DNA of 12,079 nucleotides from JAKLHL01 sp964411885 (GTDB lineage: Bacteria > Bdellovibrionota > JAFGOL01): NCBI GenBank assembly GCA_964411885.1, contig CAYPMK010000041.1, positions 1 to 12,079 on the forward strand, in the 5' to 3' direction. Below, piece after piece: positions 1 through 8,259 of this stretch (the first letter of the stretch is position 1; every line of letters starts with the position of its first letter). The notes under the pieces were generated by a model. It was not told the origin of the DNA. It did not search any database and saw only the letters and a list, made by a program, of their open reading frames with translations. A program made the translations under genes and the position numbers.

Positions 1-620
1 TTGCTAAGACCAAAAACACTCCGTGCTATTTTACTCCTTTTGAATTTACTGAAGAAAAACTAGGCGCCAATGTTGGTTCTTATGAATTTGGTTTTTCTAG
101 TAATAATATTATAGACGACAGCGTTTATAGTAAAGAAAATGAACTTAATAAAAAACGTGCAGATTTTCTAATTAAATATGGATATAATAAAAGAATACAC
201 AAAGTGTATTTTTCCAAAGATACTGATGATAAATATAAATTAACTTTTAATATTGTTTATTATTATAAAAATAAAAAGGGTGAAGAAAGTTTAGTCGGTC
301 TTGTAGAAGAAACATATAACGTATCGGGATCTTGTGAATATGATAACATTAAATCTAAGTTTTCTGATGATAAAATATATAACTTTCAACTTATAACAGG
401 AGTAGGAGGGCTAACACTTAAGTCCTCTGAATATATATTATTCACGGATAAAAGAGTAGTCTATGATGAACAAGGCAATGTGATGGAAAACAAAACCCTG
501 CTAACAGAGGTTGGTGTTATTGCACAAGATTCTTCTACTATGTGTGGAATTGCTATTTTTTTCAAGCCAGCACTTTATGGAGTTATTACGAGTCTTACGT
601 ATACAAAGAAAAAATACTAA
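1..620 (+). CDS. Unrecognised protein, C-terminal part (5' end outside window)
   Basis: The reading frame is open from base 3 to the TAA at 618-620, giving 205 visible residues. A GTG at 204 could start a 138-residue protein, but no Shine-Dalgarno sequence precedes it. The 67 codons upstream are free of stops and have the same codon usage, so I read this as a 5'-truncated gene. The visible part is polar, rich in Lys, Asp, Tyr and Asn, with alternating hydrophobic and polar stretches that suggest a beta-rich fold. Its last third has a more hydrophobic stretch (GIAIFFKPALYGVITSLTY) and a basic tail (KKKY). I recognise no family, catalytic motif or repeat. No signal peptide can be judged because the N-terminus is missing. 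It is separated from the MATE gene by 84 bases, so membership in the same transcript is uncertain. Confidence 0.7.
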   Translation, partial: AKTKNTPCYFTPFEFTEEKLGANVGSYEFGFSSNNIIDDSVYSKENELNKKRADFLIKYGYNKRIHKVYFSKDTDDKYKLTFNIVYYYKNKKGEESLVGLVEETYNVSGSCEYDNIKSKFSDDKIYNFQLITGVGGLTLKSSEYILFTDKRVVYDEQGNVMENKTLLTEVGVIAQDSSTMCGIAIFFKPALYGVITSLTYTKKKY

Positions 621-660
621 AACAAATTAAATGATCTGTTAATTCCTATTCTTTTAACTC

Positions 661-666
661 TATACT
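661..666 (+). promoter_or_regulatory. Weak candidate -10 element before the MATE gene
   Basis: TATACT at 661-666 is one mismatch from the consensus -10 hexamer and lies 38 bases before the MATE start. No convincing -35 hexamer sits at the right distance (TGTTAA at 637-642 is poor). The 84-base gap 621-704 holds only a 6-bp all-A/T inverted repeat (AATTAA 625-630, TTAATT 639-644), too weak to call a terminator. I see no pyrimidine attenuator or riboswitch. Confidence 0.2.
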
Positions 667-704
667 ATCTTTAATATAAAAAATGTGGTCTTTATCATCG
701 TGTT

Positions 705-2048
705 ATGGAAACAAACAGAATATTAAAGGCCACAAAAGAACTTACTATATTAGCCTCACCAATAGCGCTTGGTCAGATAAGCCATATGCTCATAGGTGTT
801 GGAGATGTTTTTATAGCGGCAAGACACGGCACAGTTACTGTTGCTGCTATAGGCATAGCTAACAGTATTGGACATCTTGTATTCCTTATAGGTTTAGGTC
901 TTTTACTTGGTATATCTCCAACCCTTGCAAGAAAAAGAGGACAATCTGAACAAATAAAGGACTACTTTTATACCTGTATAGTTTATGCTCTATTGATTGG
1001 AGTTGTTTTTTCGTCGTTAACGATGCTTACCACATATATTGTACCATTACTTGGTTTTGAAAAACATTTAGTTCCCATAATAAATGATTATCTTTTCTTG
1101 GTGAGTTTTTCATACATAGGTGCTTATATTTTCAACGCTGTTAAAGAGTATCTTCAGGCGTCAGAAAGAGTTATTATACCTAATACTATATCCTTAATAG
1201 CTGTACCTCTTAATGTCGTTCTTAACTATTTATTTGTGTTCGGTGTAGGCTTTATTCCAGAATGTGGTGCAAGAGGGCTTGCTTATGCAACGATAATAAC
1301 AAGAACTCTAATGGGTATTTCTGTTTTTATTTATGCATTAAAATTTGATAAAGTAACATTCTCTATAGTAAGAAATTATGCAAAACATGTTTTCAAGTTC
1401 AGCATTCCAATATCAATGAGTATTTTTATAGAAGTCTTGGCGTTTAGTGTTGTTATGATACTTATTGGAAGGATAGGCTCTATTTATGCCGCCGTACATA
1501 GCATAGCATTAACTCTTTGTTCTACCACGTTCATGATTCCATTATCTGTATCTAGTGCTGTATCTGTTAAAATATCTTATTTTAATGCAAGACACAAAAA
1601 AGAAAGAGTATTGGATTTTATAAAAGCTAGCCTTTTTATATCGATGAGTTTTATGGCTGTTGCAGGGATATTTATGTATTCGTTACCTAAGACGATACTA
1701 AGCTTTTTCACTCCAGACCCTAACATAATATATATTGGTGTGCCTATCATATTTGTTTGTGCTTTATTCCAAATATTAGATGGAGCTCAGGTTACCTTAT
1801 CTGGAATATTAAGAGGTTTAGGAATAACTAAACCAACTTTTTTTATTGTTGCAACGGGTTATTGGATAGTTGGAATCCCATTTGGTTATTACTTGGGAAC
1901 TTATAAAGGCATGAATGTCCTTGGTTTTTGGGTAGGCATAGCCGTAGCCCTTTCTTTAATAGCCTTAATGTTGTTTGTATATTTGGGTCGTAAACTAAAT
2001 AATTTGACATTTGATAGTCCTAAATTAGAATCCAATAAAAATCCCTAG
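705..2048 (+). CDS. MATE-family multidrug/metabolite exporter
   Basis: The 447-residue protein has the length and layout of MATE (multi antimicrobial extrusion) transporters: two related bundles, together about twelve hydrophobic segments, separated by a loop near the middle. The N-terminal part (ELTILASPIALGQISHM, then a long Gly-rich segment with GLLLGISPTLARKRG) and the second-half segment with SVSSAVSVKISYFNAR match the MATE pattern. The family exchanges Na+ or H+ for cationic drugs or metabolites across the inner membrane, but the substrate cannot be read from the sequence. The ATG at 705 has no Shine-Dalgarno sequence, yet it gives the expected short cytoplasmic N-terminus; the next ATG in frame would cut into the first helix. 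The stop lies 8 bases before carA and overlaps the carA ribosome-binding site, so the exporter is probably co-transcribed with carAB. I am confident of the family, not of a NorM or DinF subgroup. Confidence 0.9.
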   Translation: METNRILKATKELTILASPIALGQISHMLIGVGDVFIAARHGTVTVAAIGIANSIGHLVFLIGLGLLLGISPTLARKRGQSEQIKDYFYTCIVYALLIGVVFSSLTMLTTYIVPLLGFEKHLVPIINDYLFLVSFSYIGAYIFNAVKEYLQASERVIIPNTISLIAVPLNVVLNYLFVFGVGFIPECGARGLAYATIITRTLMGISVFIYALKFDKVTFSIVRNYAKHVFKFSIPISMSIFIEVLAFSVVMILIGRIGSIYAAVHSIALTLCSTTFMIPLSVSSAVSVKISYFNARHKKERVLDFIKASLFISMSFMAVAGIFMYSLPKTILSFFTPDPNIIYIGVPIIFVCALFQILDGAQVTLSGILRGLGITKPTFFIVATGYWIVGIPFGYYLGTYKGMNVLGFWVGIAVALSLIALMLFVYLGRKLNNLTFDSPKLESNKNP

Positions 2049-2052
2049 GTGA
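2047..2052 (+). promoter_or_regulatory. Ribosome-binding site of carA, overlapping the MATE stop
   Basis: AGGTGA at 2047-2052 lies four bases before the GTG at 2057 and shares two bases with the TAG stop of the MATE gene (2046-2048). It fixes GTG as the carA start and suggests that termination of the exporter and initiation of carA are coupled. Confidence 0.7.
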
Positions 2053-2056
2053 AAAA

Positions 2057-3109
2057 GTGATCGTTCCCGCAAAGTTGATTCTAGAAGACCAAACAACATT
2101 CAACGGTATTTCTTTTGGTTTTAATGGCTCTAGTTCTGGAGAAGTTGTTTTTAACACGGGGATGGTCGGATATACAGAATCACTCACAGATCCGTCGTAC
2201 AAAGGACAAATACTTACTTTTACATATCCTTTAATAGGCAACTATGGTGTACCATCTAGCGAATATTTTGAATCAAACAAAATACACGTTTCTGGTCTTA
2301 TCGTTAGCGATTATTCTTTTGAATATAGTCACTGGAATGCGACAAAAAGTCTTTCAGACTGGTTGGTGGAACATAAAATTCCTGCAATATATGATATAGA
2401 CACCAGAGCTCTTACTAAAATATTACGGGAAAAAGGGACTATGATAGGCAAGATCGTTGTAGATAACAACGATACTGTTTTTTATGATCCAAATAAGGAC
2501 AATCTTGTTAGTCTTGTAAGTACTAAGGAAAAGATCATATATGGAGATAAAGACAGCAAACTAAAAGTTATCCTTGTTGATTGTGGTGTAAAGAACAACA
2601 TAATTCGTTGCCTTGTTAAAAGAGGTGTTTGTGTAATAAGAGTACCTTGGGATCACGATATTAATAAAGAGGATGCAAACGCAATATTCATATCTAACGG
2701 ACCCGGCGATCCAAAAAAATGTGAGTCGACCATACTTAATCTTAGAACAGCCATAAAAGATAAAAGACCTGTCATGGGTATTTGTCTTGGTAATCAGTTG
2801 TTGGCTTTAGCCGCTGGTGCAAATACCTACAAACTAAAATATGGTCATAGAAGCCAAAATCAACCATGTCTTGAACTTGGTACCAAGCGTTGTTACATAA
2901 CTTCTCAGAACCATGGCTTTGCCATAGAAGATAAAAGTTTACCAGAGGATTGGCGACCATTATTTGTTAATGCCAATGATGGAACTAACGAAGGAATTAA
3001 ACATGTAAGTAAACCTATCTTTTCTGTTCAATTCCATCCAGAAGCTTGTGCTGGTCCAAAAGATACTGAATTCTTATTCGATAAATTCATAGAGATGATA
3101 GAAAAATGA
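2057..3109 (+). CDS. carA: Carbamoyl-phosphate synthase, small (glutaminase) subunit
   Basis: CarA hydrolyses glutamine and channels the ammonia to CarB for carbamoyl phosphate synthesis, feeding pyrimidine and arginine biosynthesis in the cytoplasm. The 350 residues hold the N-terminal CPSase small-chain domain (about 1-140, with NTGMVGYTESLTDPSY at 33-48) and a class I glutamine amidotransferase domain (about 170-350). The catalytic triad is intact: Cys243 in GICLGNQ, and His327 and Glu329 in FHPEA. The start is GTG with a good Shine-Dalgarno site. Features such as YSFEYSHWNA (86-95), KYGHRSQNQPC (261-271) and ITSQNHGFAI (281-290) resemble Bacteroidetes CarA and the eukaryotic CPS1/CAD glutaminase domain more than E. 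coli CarA, as I remember those sequences. Its TGA overlaps the carB ATG (ATGA, 3106-3109), implying translational coupling and equal production of the two subunits. Confidence 0.97.
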   Translation: MIVPAKLILEDQTTFNGISFGFNGSSSGEVVFNTGMVGYTESLTDPSYKGQILTFTYPLIGNYGVPSSEYFESNKIHVSGLIVSDYSFEYSHWNATKSLSDWLVEHKIPAIYDIDTRALTKILREKGTMIGKIVVDNNDTVFYDPNKDNLVSLVSTKEKIIYGDKDSKLKVILVDCGVKNNIIRCLVKRGVCVIRVPWDHDINKEDANAIFISNGPGDPKKCESTILNLRTAIKDKRPVMGICLGNQLLALAAGANTYKLKYGHRSQNQPCLELGTKRCYITSQNHGFAIEDKSLPEDWRPLFVNANDGTNEGIKHVSKPIFSVQFHPEACAGPKDTEFLFDKFIEMIEK

Positions 3110-6100
3110 AATATAAAAAGATATTAATACTTGGTTCCGGTGGTTTAAAAATAGGACAGGCAGGGGAATTTGACTATTCTGGTTCTCAGGCAATTAAGGC
3201 AATTAAAGAAGAGGGCATAAAAACTGTTCTTATAAATCCAAATATAGCGACCATACAAACCACAGAAGGTTTGGCTGATACGATCTATTTTTTACCAGTT
3301 ACTCCAGAGTTCGTAGAAAAAGTAATAGAAAAAGAAAAGCCAGACGGCATACTACTTGCCTTTGGTGGACAAACAGCACTTAACTGTGGTGTAGAATTAC
3401 ACGATCTTGGTGTTTTGGAAAAATATAAAGTTACAGTTCTTGGAACCAGTGTAGAGGTAATTAAGAACACAGAGGACAGAGATCTTTTTGTAAAATGTTT
3501 GAACCAAATAGGAGCTAAAAGCCCAAAAAGTTTTGCAACAGAAAATATTGAAGATGCAGTCAAGAGTGCAGAGCAGATAGGTTATCCAGTAATGATACGT
3601 GTGGCATATGCGCTGGGTGGTAGAGGTTCTGGCATATGCAAAGATAAAGATGAATTGATCCGTCGTTGTAGAGAAGCTTTTTCTGCGGCACCACAGGTGC
3701 TTGTAGAGGAATGGCTTGGTGGTTGGAAAGAAATAGAGTACGAAGTTGTAAGGGATGCTTATGATAACTGCATAACAGTTTGTAACATGGAAAATTTTGA
3801 TCCACTTGGCATACACACAGGAGAAAGTATAGTTGTTGCTCCGTCACAAACTTTAAGTAATTCTGAGTATCATAAACTAAGAAGTATTTCTATAGACGTA
3901 ATAAGACATCTTAATATAGTTGGTGAATGTAACATACAATTTGCTTTTGACACTAGGTCAGAGGATTACAGAATAATAGAGGTTAATGCTCGTCTTTCTA
4001 GAAGTTCTGCCCTTGCTTCAAAAGCTACAGGTTATCCTCTTGCTTTTATAGCGGCAAAAATAGCTTTAGGTTATTCACTGACGGAGATAAGCAATAGTAT
4101 AACTAAGGTCACTAAAGCTTGTTTTGAACCAGCCCTTGATTATCTTGTTGTTAAAGTTCCAAGGTGGGACCTAAAGAAATTTAAATCTGTTGATACTCGT
4201 CTTGGAAGTGAAATGAAATCTGTTGGCGAGGTAATGAGCATAGGCAGGAGTTTTGAGGAAGCTCTTCAAAAGGCTTTAAGGATGATCAGTATAGGGATGC
4301 ACGGACTGACCCAGAACACTATATCTTTTGAACAAATAGATAAAGAACTTGAACAACCAACAGATAAGAGGGTGTTTGCTATTGCAGAGGCCTTAAAAGG
4401 TTCTTGGACCGTTGAACAAATATATGAAAAGACAAAAATAGATAAATGGTTCCTGTATAAATTAAAGAACATAATAGACACAGAAAAGGAATTGCAAAAG
4501 AAAGAGCTTAATAAAGACCTTTTGATGAAAGCAAAAAAACAAGGTTTTAGCGACTATCAAATAGCAAAGGTAAAGAATACTGATCTTCATCACATTAGGG
4601 GCTTAAGAAAAAAACTAGGCATTACACCTTATGTAAAACAAATAGATACTTTGGCCGCAGAATATCCTGCACATACAAATTATTTATATACTACATACAA
4701 TGCTAGTACTCACGACGTAGAACCTTCTTCGAACAGTGTTGCCATTCTTGGTAGTGGCGCTTATAGGATAGGCAGTAGTGTTGAGTTCGATTGGTGTTGT
4801 GTTAATGCCATAAGTAGTACAAAAAAACTTGGCTATAACACCATAATGATAAACTATAATCCAGAAACAGTTAGTACAGATTATGATGTGTGTGACAGAC
4901 TATATTTTGAAGAAATGACGCTGGAAAGGGTTTTGGACATATATGAATTTGAGGATCCAAAGGGAATAATACTCTCTATGGGCGGGCAGATACCTAATAA
5001 TCTTGCAATGAGACTTCATGAAGTTGGCGTGAGAATACTTGGCACAGAACCAGAAAACATAGATAAGGCAGAGGATAGACATAAGTTCTCTGAGCTTTTA
5101 GATACTATAGGTGTTGAGCAACCAGAATGGAAAGAACTTACCAGTATTGAAGAAGCTAAAAAATTTGCAAATAAAGTTGGATATCCTGTTTTAGTAAGAC
5201 CAAGCTATGTGCTTTCTGGGGCGTCGATGAACGTTGTGTGGAATGATGAATCATTAGAGAAATCATTAAAAGAAGCATCTCAGATAAATATAAAATATCC
5301 AGTTGTTATAACAAAGTTCATGGAGAACACGAAAGAAGTAGAAATAGATGCAGTGGCAAAGAATGGCGAGATAATAATATATGCAATAACAGAACACGTA
5401 GAAAATGCAGGCATACATAGTGGGGACGCAACACTTATGTTGCCGGCTCAGCGACTATATATAGAAACAACAAGAAAGGTTAAAAAAACAGCCAGAAAAA
5501 TAGCAGAAGCACTTAACATCACGGGCCCGTTCAACATACAATTTCTTGCAAAAGAGAATAATATAAAAGTAATAGAGTGTAACCTTAGAGCTTCTAGAAG
5601 TTTTCCTTTCTGTTCAAAAATATTTAAACACAACATGATAGACATAGCTACAAGGGCTATACTTGGCGAACATGTAAGACCTGTAGAAAAATCATCTCTT
5701 GATCTTGACTATGTTGGAGTAAAAGCGTCCCAATTCAGTTTTTCAAGACTAAAAGGAGCCGATCCAATACTTGGGGTTGAGATGTCCTCTACAGGAGAAG
5801 TTGCTTGCATTGGTCATGAAATAAATGAGGCTTTTTTAAAGGCTTTTATTTCTGTAGGATTTAAGATACCAAAAAAGACTATTTTGCTTTCTACAGGACC
5901 AATGGAAAGTAAAGCCAAGTTTCTTAGCAAAGCAGTAAAACTAAAAGAAATGGGTTATGAACTTTTTGCAACTCCTGGTACTGCAGAGTTTCTTAAGAAG
6001 AATGGTGTTAATACGACGGTACTTTATTGGCCTTTTGATAAAAAAGAACCAAATATTACAGATCATATGTTAAATAAGAAGATAGATCTCGTGATAAACA

Positions 6101-6273
6101 TACCAAAGGATAATTCAAAACTTGAACTTGAAAACGATTATACTGTTAGAAGGATGGCTGTTGATTTTGAGATACCTTTGATAACAAATCTTCAAATAGC
6201 AAACCAGATGGTCGATGCCATTGAATATTATAAGACCAACGAACTTTCAATAATACCTTGGGAACAGTATTAA
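3106..6273 (+). CDS. carB: Carbamoyl-phosphate synthase, large subunit
   Basis: CarB makes carbamoyl phosphate from bicarbonate, two ATP and the ammonia delivered by CarA. At 1055 residues it is full length. In order: a first ATP-grasp half (about 1-400, with SGGLKIGQAGEFDYSGSQ at 11-28, ALGGRGSG at 169-176 and the metal/ATP-binding IIEVNARLSRSS at 290-301), an oligomerisation region (about 400-545), a second ATP-grasp half (about 546-925, with SSVEFDW at 557-563 and VIECNLRASRSFPF at 822-835), and a C-terminal MGS-like regulatory domain (about 926-1055). That last domain contains INIPKDNS and VRRMAVD, more like the end of eukaryotic CPS1 than E. coli CarB. LVVKVPRWDLKKF (347-359) and VKQIDTLAAEYP (510-521) also fit the CPS1/CAD/Bacteroidetes group. 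There is no strong Shine-Dalgarno site; initiation is probably coupled to carA. No other pyrimidine or arginine gene is in the window. The stop directly abuts the stop of the convergent mazG-like gene. Confidence 0.97.
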   Translation: MKYKKILILGSGGLKIGQAGEFDYSGSQAIKAIKEEGIKTVLINPNIATIQTTEGLADTIYFLPVTPEFVEKVIEKEKPDGILLAFGGQTALNCGVELHDLGVLEKYKVTVLGTSVEVIKNTEDRDLFVKCLNQIGAKSPKSFATENIEDAVKSAEQIGYPVMIRVAYALGGRGSGICKDKDELIRRCREAFSAAPQVLVEEWLGGWKEIEYEVVRDAYDNCITVCNMENFDPLGIHTGESIVVAPSQTLSNSEYHKLRSISIDVIRHLNIVGECNIQFAFDTRSEDYRIIEVNARLSRSSALASKATGYPLAFIAAKIALGYSLTEISNSITKVTKACFEPALDYLVVKVPRWDLKKFKSVDTRLGSEMKSVGEVMSIGRSFEEALQKALRMISIGMHGLTQNTISFEQIDKELEQPTDKRVFAIAEALKGSWTVEQIYEKTKIDKWFLYKLKNIIDTEKELQKKELNKDLLMKAKKQGFSDYQIAKVKNTDLHHIRGLRKKLGITPYVKQIDTLAAEYPAHTNYLYTTYNASTHDVEPSSNSVAILGSGAYRIGSSVEFDWCCVNAISSTKKLGYNTIMINYNPETVSTDYDVCDRLYFEEMTLERVLDIYEFEDPKGIILSMGGQIPNNLAMRLHEVGVRILGTEPENIDKAEDRHKFSELLDTIGVEQPEWKELTSIEEAKKFANKVGYPVLVRPSYVLSGASMNVVWNDESLEKSLKEASQINIKYPVVITKFMENTKEVEIDAVAKNGEIIIYAITEHVENAGIHSGDATLMLPAQRLYIETTRKVKKTARKIAEALNITGPFNIQFLAKENNIKVIECNLRASRSFPFCSKIFKHNMIDIATRAILGEHVRPVEKSSLDLDYVGVKASQFSFSRLKGADPILGVEMSSTGEVACIGHEINEAFLKAFISVGFKIPKKTILLSTGPMESKAKFLSKAVKLKEMGYELFATPGTAEFLKKNGVNTTVLYWPFDKKEPNITDHMLNKKIDLVINIPKDNSKLELENDYTVRRMAVDFEIPLITNLQIANQMVDAIEYYKTNELSIIPWEQY

Positions 6274-6654
6274 TTATTTCTCTAGTATATTTCTTTCTGT
6301 ATCAAGGTCCCTTGTGTTTGCTCTTGATTCACTAAATTTTTCTCCATATCTTGCTTGAAGTTTGTTTATGTTCTTTTCCATGACTTCCTCAAACTCAACA
6401 CCAAGTTCATCTAGTATTATTGCGCTGTACCACATAAGATCACCAATCTCTTCTACAATGTTAACGGTATCTATATCTTTGCCGTAGAATATGTGTTTCT
6501 TCATTGCATCAAGAAGCTCTCCAGCCTCTGTTGCTATTCCACAAGAACCGTGTAACAACCTTAAAGCTCTCTTGTCTTTAAGCCTTGAAGCTATTGAATC
6601 AAAATCCTTTGATTCTGTTCGTAAGACCATGTCTTTGTATTTCTTTGTATCCAT
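6274..6654 (-). CDS. MazG-like nucleotide pyrophosphohydrolase
   Basis: The 126-residue protein is a single, short all-alpha NTP-PPase module of the MazG type, which hydrolyses (d)NTPs or related nucleotides to the monophosphate plus pyrophosphate with Mg2+. The metal-binding signature ExxE...ExxD is present as Glu43/Glu46 (ATEAGELLD) and Glu69/Asp72 (VEEIGDLMW), with LHGSCGI just before it. The module is about half the length of the two-domain E. coli MazG, and its layout, including MKKHIFYGKD between the two motifs, is also common in phage-encoded MazG-like proteins. GGAGG lies four bases before the ATG, within bases 6659-6663. The gene begins 12 bases after the stop of the sensor-kinase-like gene and is the last gene of that operon. 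Whether it cleans the nucleotide pool or degrades a signalling nucleotide such as (p)ppGpp cannot be decided from the sequence. Its stop abuts that of carB. Confidence 0.88.
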   Translation of the reverse strand: MDTKKYKDMVLRTESKDFDSIASRLKDKRALRLLHGSCGIATEAGELLDAMKKHIFYGKDIDTVNIVEEIGDLMWYSAIILDELGVEFEEVMEKNINKLQARYGEKFSESRANTRDLDTERNILEK

Positions 6655-6666
6655 TTTGCCTCCAAT

Positions 6667-8259
6667 TTATTCTCTATGAGCATCTAAAAGGGGATTTATA
6701 GGGAATTTAATTATGAACTCTGTGTTTCCACTCTTGCTGTTTACTTCTATTGTTCCATTATATTCTTTTATAACACCTTGTACCAAAGAAAGACCAAGTC
6801 CAGAGCCTCTAGAGTAACCTTTTGTCGTGTAATACGGTTGAAATATTTTTGTGATATCAGTTTTTGCTATACCAACTCCATTATCTTGTACAACGACTAT
6901 TATAAAGGTTCCATTTTCTAGTTCTTCTAGTTTAGACATTATTTTAATTTTTTTCTTATTATGAGAGACTTCTTCTAATGCATCTTTGGCATTCATTAAA
7001 AGATTATGTATTACACTAGTGAACTTAGTTGGGTTTATGAATATTGATGGAAGCTTTGGATTAAGCTCGAACTCTAGTTTGATGTCTTTATTTATTAGAT
7101 CGTCTTCTATTTCATCAACAGATCTTGCTATTAACGAATTTATATTTTCTGGTGTCAGAGCATCAGCTTCTGTATACCTTGTGAATTCTTTTATGTGTTT
7201 TATTGTATGTATCATCTTCTCTGTAGAGTTTATTATTTTATCGATGTTGTTAAGTAGTTTATTGTCTTTTATGTTTTGCTTACTAATGAATCCCTTTAAC
7301 CCTTTAGTACTTGAATATACGGTGTTAAGTGGTTGGTCTAGTTCTCTTGATATATTGGCTCCCAAAGCACCAAGTGAACCAAGCTTTTCTGCTTCACAGA
7401 CCTGCTTTTCAAGCACAGAAGTCCTTTTTAATAGATGTAAAAAGGATACATAAAAAAGTATAGATACAAAGGTTAGTGTTAGGACCAGATACAATAATGT
7501 ACTTTTTGAATATGACATTACATGTCTTTCGAGAGTTGCTATTATTCTTAGAGCAGGTTTACCAAAAATATCATTAATAAGGATTGATTCAGATATTTTA
7601 TCTTCCATTATGTATAAATTCTTCTTATCAGCTTCTACTTCTGGACCTTGTCCGTTTATTGTTTGTGTTTCAAAAGAAATTTTATCTGTTCTTTGTTTTT
7701 CAAAAATACTGGTGTCAAGTTCATGCATTATGGTGACCAAACCTCTCGGAGATCCCATACCCTTGCTGTTGACTATTAAATGCGTGGCAGAAAGGTAGAT
7801 GTTATCGTTAAGGATGAGTAGCCCTTTTTTACCAGCCTGTAGTTTTTTTTCGTTCAACAAAGTCCTTACATTTAAAGATAGTTCTAGAACCTTTTTGTCT
7901 TTCTCTTGATATTCAACCCCATAGACTATATTAAGGTCGTTATCCATGAACACGATTATGTAATTCCCGTGTTTGAATATTATTCCATATGAAGAAAGAT
8001 TTCTGTCTATATAGTTCTTGTTCTTATTAACTACGAAGTCATAGGTGTCGTCCCATATCCCCCATTCAGCAACTTTTTCATAAAGGTGATATGATTCTCG
8101 TTGTATGGTTTTTTGAACGAAAGAAAGCTCTTTATTAAGGTCATATCTTTCATAATTCTCTACAAAAGAGTACATGTGGCTGCTGAACACAAGATAAAAC
8201 GCTCCAACCATTACTATTATCATAACAAGGAGGAGTATCTTTTGTTTATTGTTATTCAT
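6667..8259 (-). CDS. CHASE4-domain sensor histidine-kinase-like protein lacking the H-box histidine
   Basis: This is a 530-residue inner-membrane sensor. Segment 7-27 is the first transmembrane helix. Residues about 40-250 are extracytoplasmic and begin with the CHASE4 hallmark EWGIWDDTYDFV (65-76). Segment 254-276 is the second transmembrane helix, followed by a short linker and a DHp region (about 285-360) with no clear HAMP or PAS domain. The HATPase_c domain (about 370-523) keeps its ATP-binding boxes: HNLLMNAKDAL (N-box, Asn423), DNGVGI (459-464), IFQPYYTTK (472-480) and GSGLGLSLV (485-493). In the DHp region, NISRELDQPLN (302-312) aligns with the usual H-E-x-N-Q-P-L H-box, but the phospho-accepting histidine is Arg305 (AGA). 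Autophosphorylation at the normal site is therefore not expected. The ATG overlaps the upstream lipoprotein stop (TAATG), without its own Shine-Dalgarno site. No response regulator is in the window. The fold and domains are secure; the biochemical activity is open. Confidence 0.93.
   Translation of the reverse strand: MNNNKQKILLLVMIIVMVGAFYLVFSSHMYSFVENYERYDLNKELSFVQKTIQRESYHLYEKVAEWGIWDDTYDFVVNKNKNYIDRNLSSYGIIFKHGNYIIVFMDNDLNIVYGVEYQEKDKKVLELSLNVRTLLNEKKLQAGKKGLLILNDNIYLSATHLIVNSKGMGSPRGLVTIMHELDTSIFEKQRTDKISFETQTINGQGPEVEADKKNLYIMEDKISESILINDIFGKPALRIIATLERHVMSYSKSTLLYLVLTLTFVSILFYVSFLHLLKRTSVLEKQVCEAEKLGSLGALGANISRELDQPLNTVYSSTKGLKGFISKQNIKDNKLLNNIDKIINSTEKMIHTIKHIKEFTRYTEADALTPENINSLIARSVDEIEDDLINKDIKLEFELNPKLPSIFINPTKFTSVIHNLLMNAKDALEEVSHNKKKIKIMSKLEELENGTFIIVVVQDNGVGIAKTDITKIFQPYYTTKGYSRGSGLGLSLVQGVIKEYNGTIEVNSKSGNTEFIIKFPINPLLDAHRE

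Noticed and set aside
204..620. GTG at 204 as the true start of the left-edge gene
   Set aside because: The frame is open to the window edge with similar codon use, and nothing like a Shine-Dalgarno sequence precedes the GTG.
625..644. Terminator after the left-edge gene
   Set aside because: The inverted repeat is only six A/T pairs with an 8-base loop and is not followed by a clean T-run.
3397..3847. Minus-strand open frames of 95-139 codons inside carB
   Set aside because: They lie opposite highly conserved CarB sequence, have Cys/Tyr/His-rich compositions typical of antisense frames and match no family.
7345..7347. Sequencing error explaining the missing histidine of the sensor
   Set aside because: AGA is at least two substitutions from CAT or CAC, and the surrounding frame and motif are intact, so an error is unlikely, though not excluded.
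6986..7453. 155-codon plus-strand open frame opposite the sensor gene
   Set aside because: It is antisense to the conserved DHp and ATPase region, is composed of Ser, Phe and Leu runs typical of a mirror frame, and has no ribosome-binding site.
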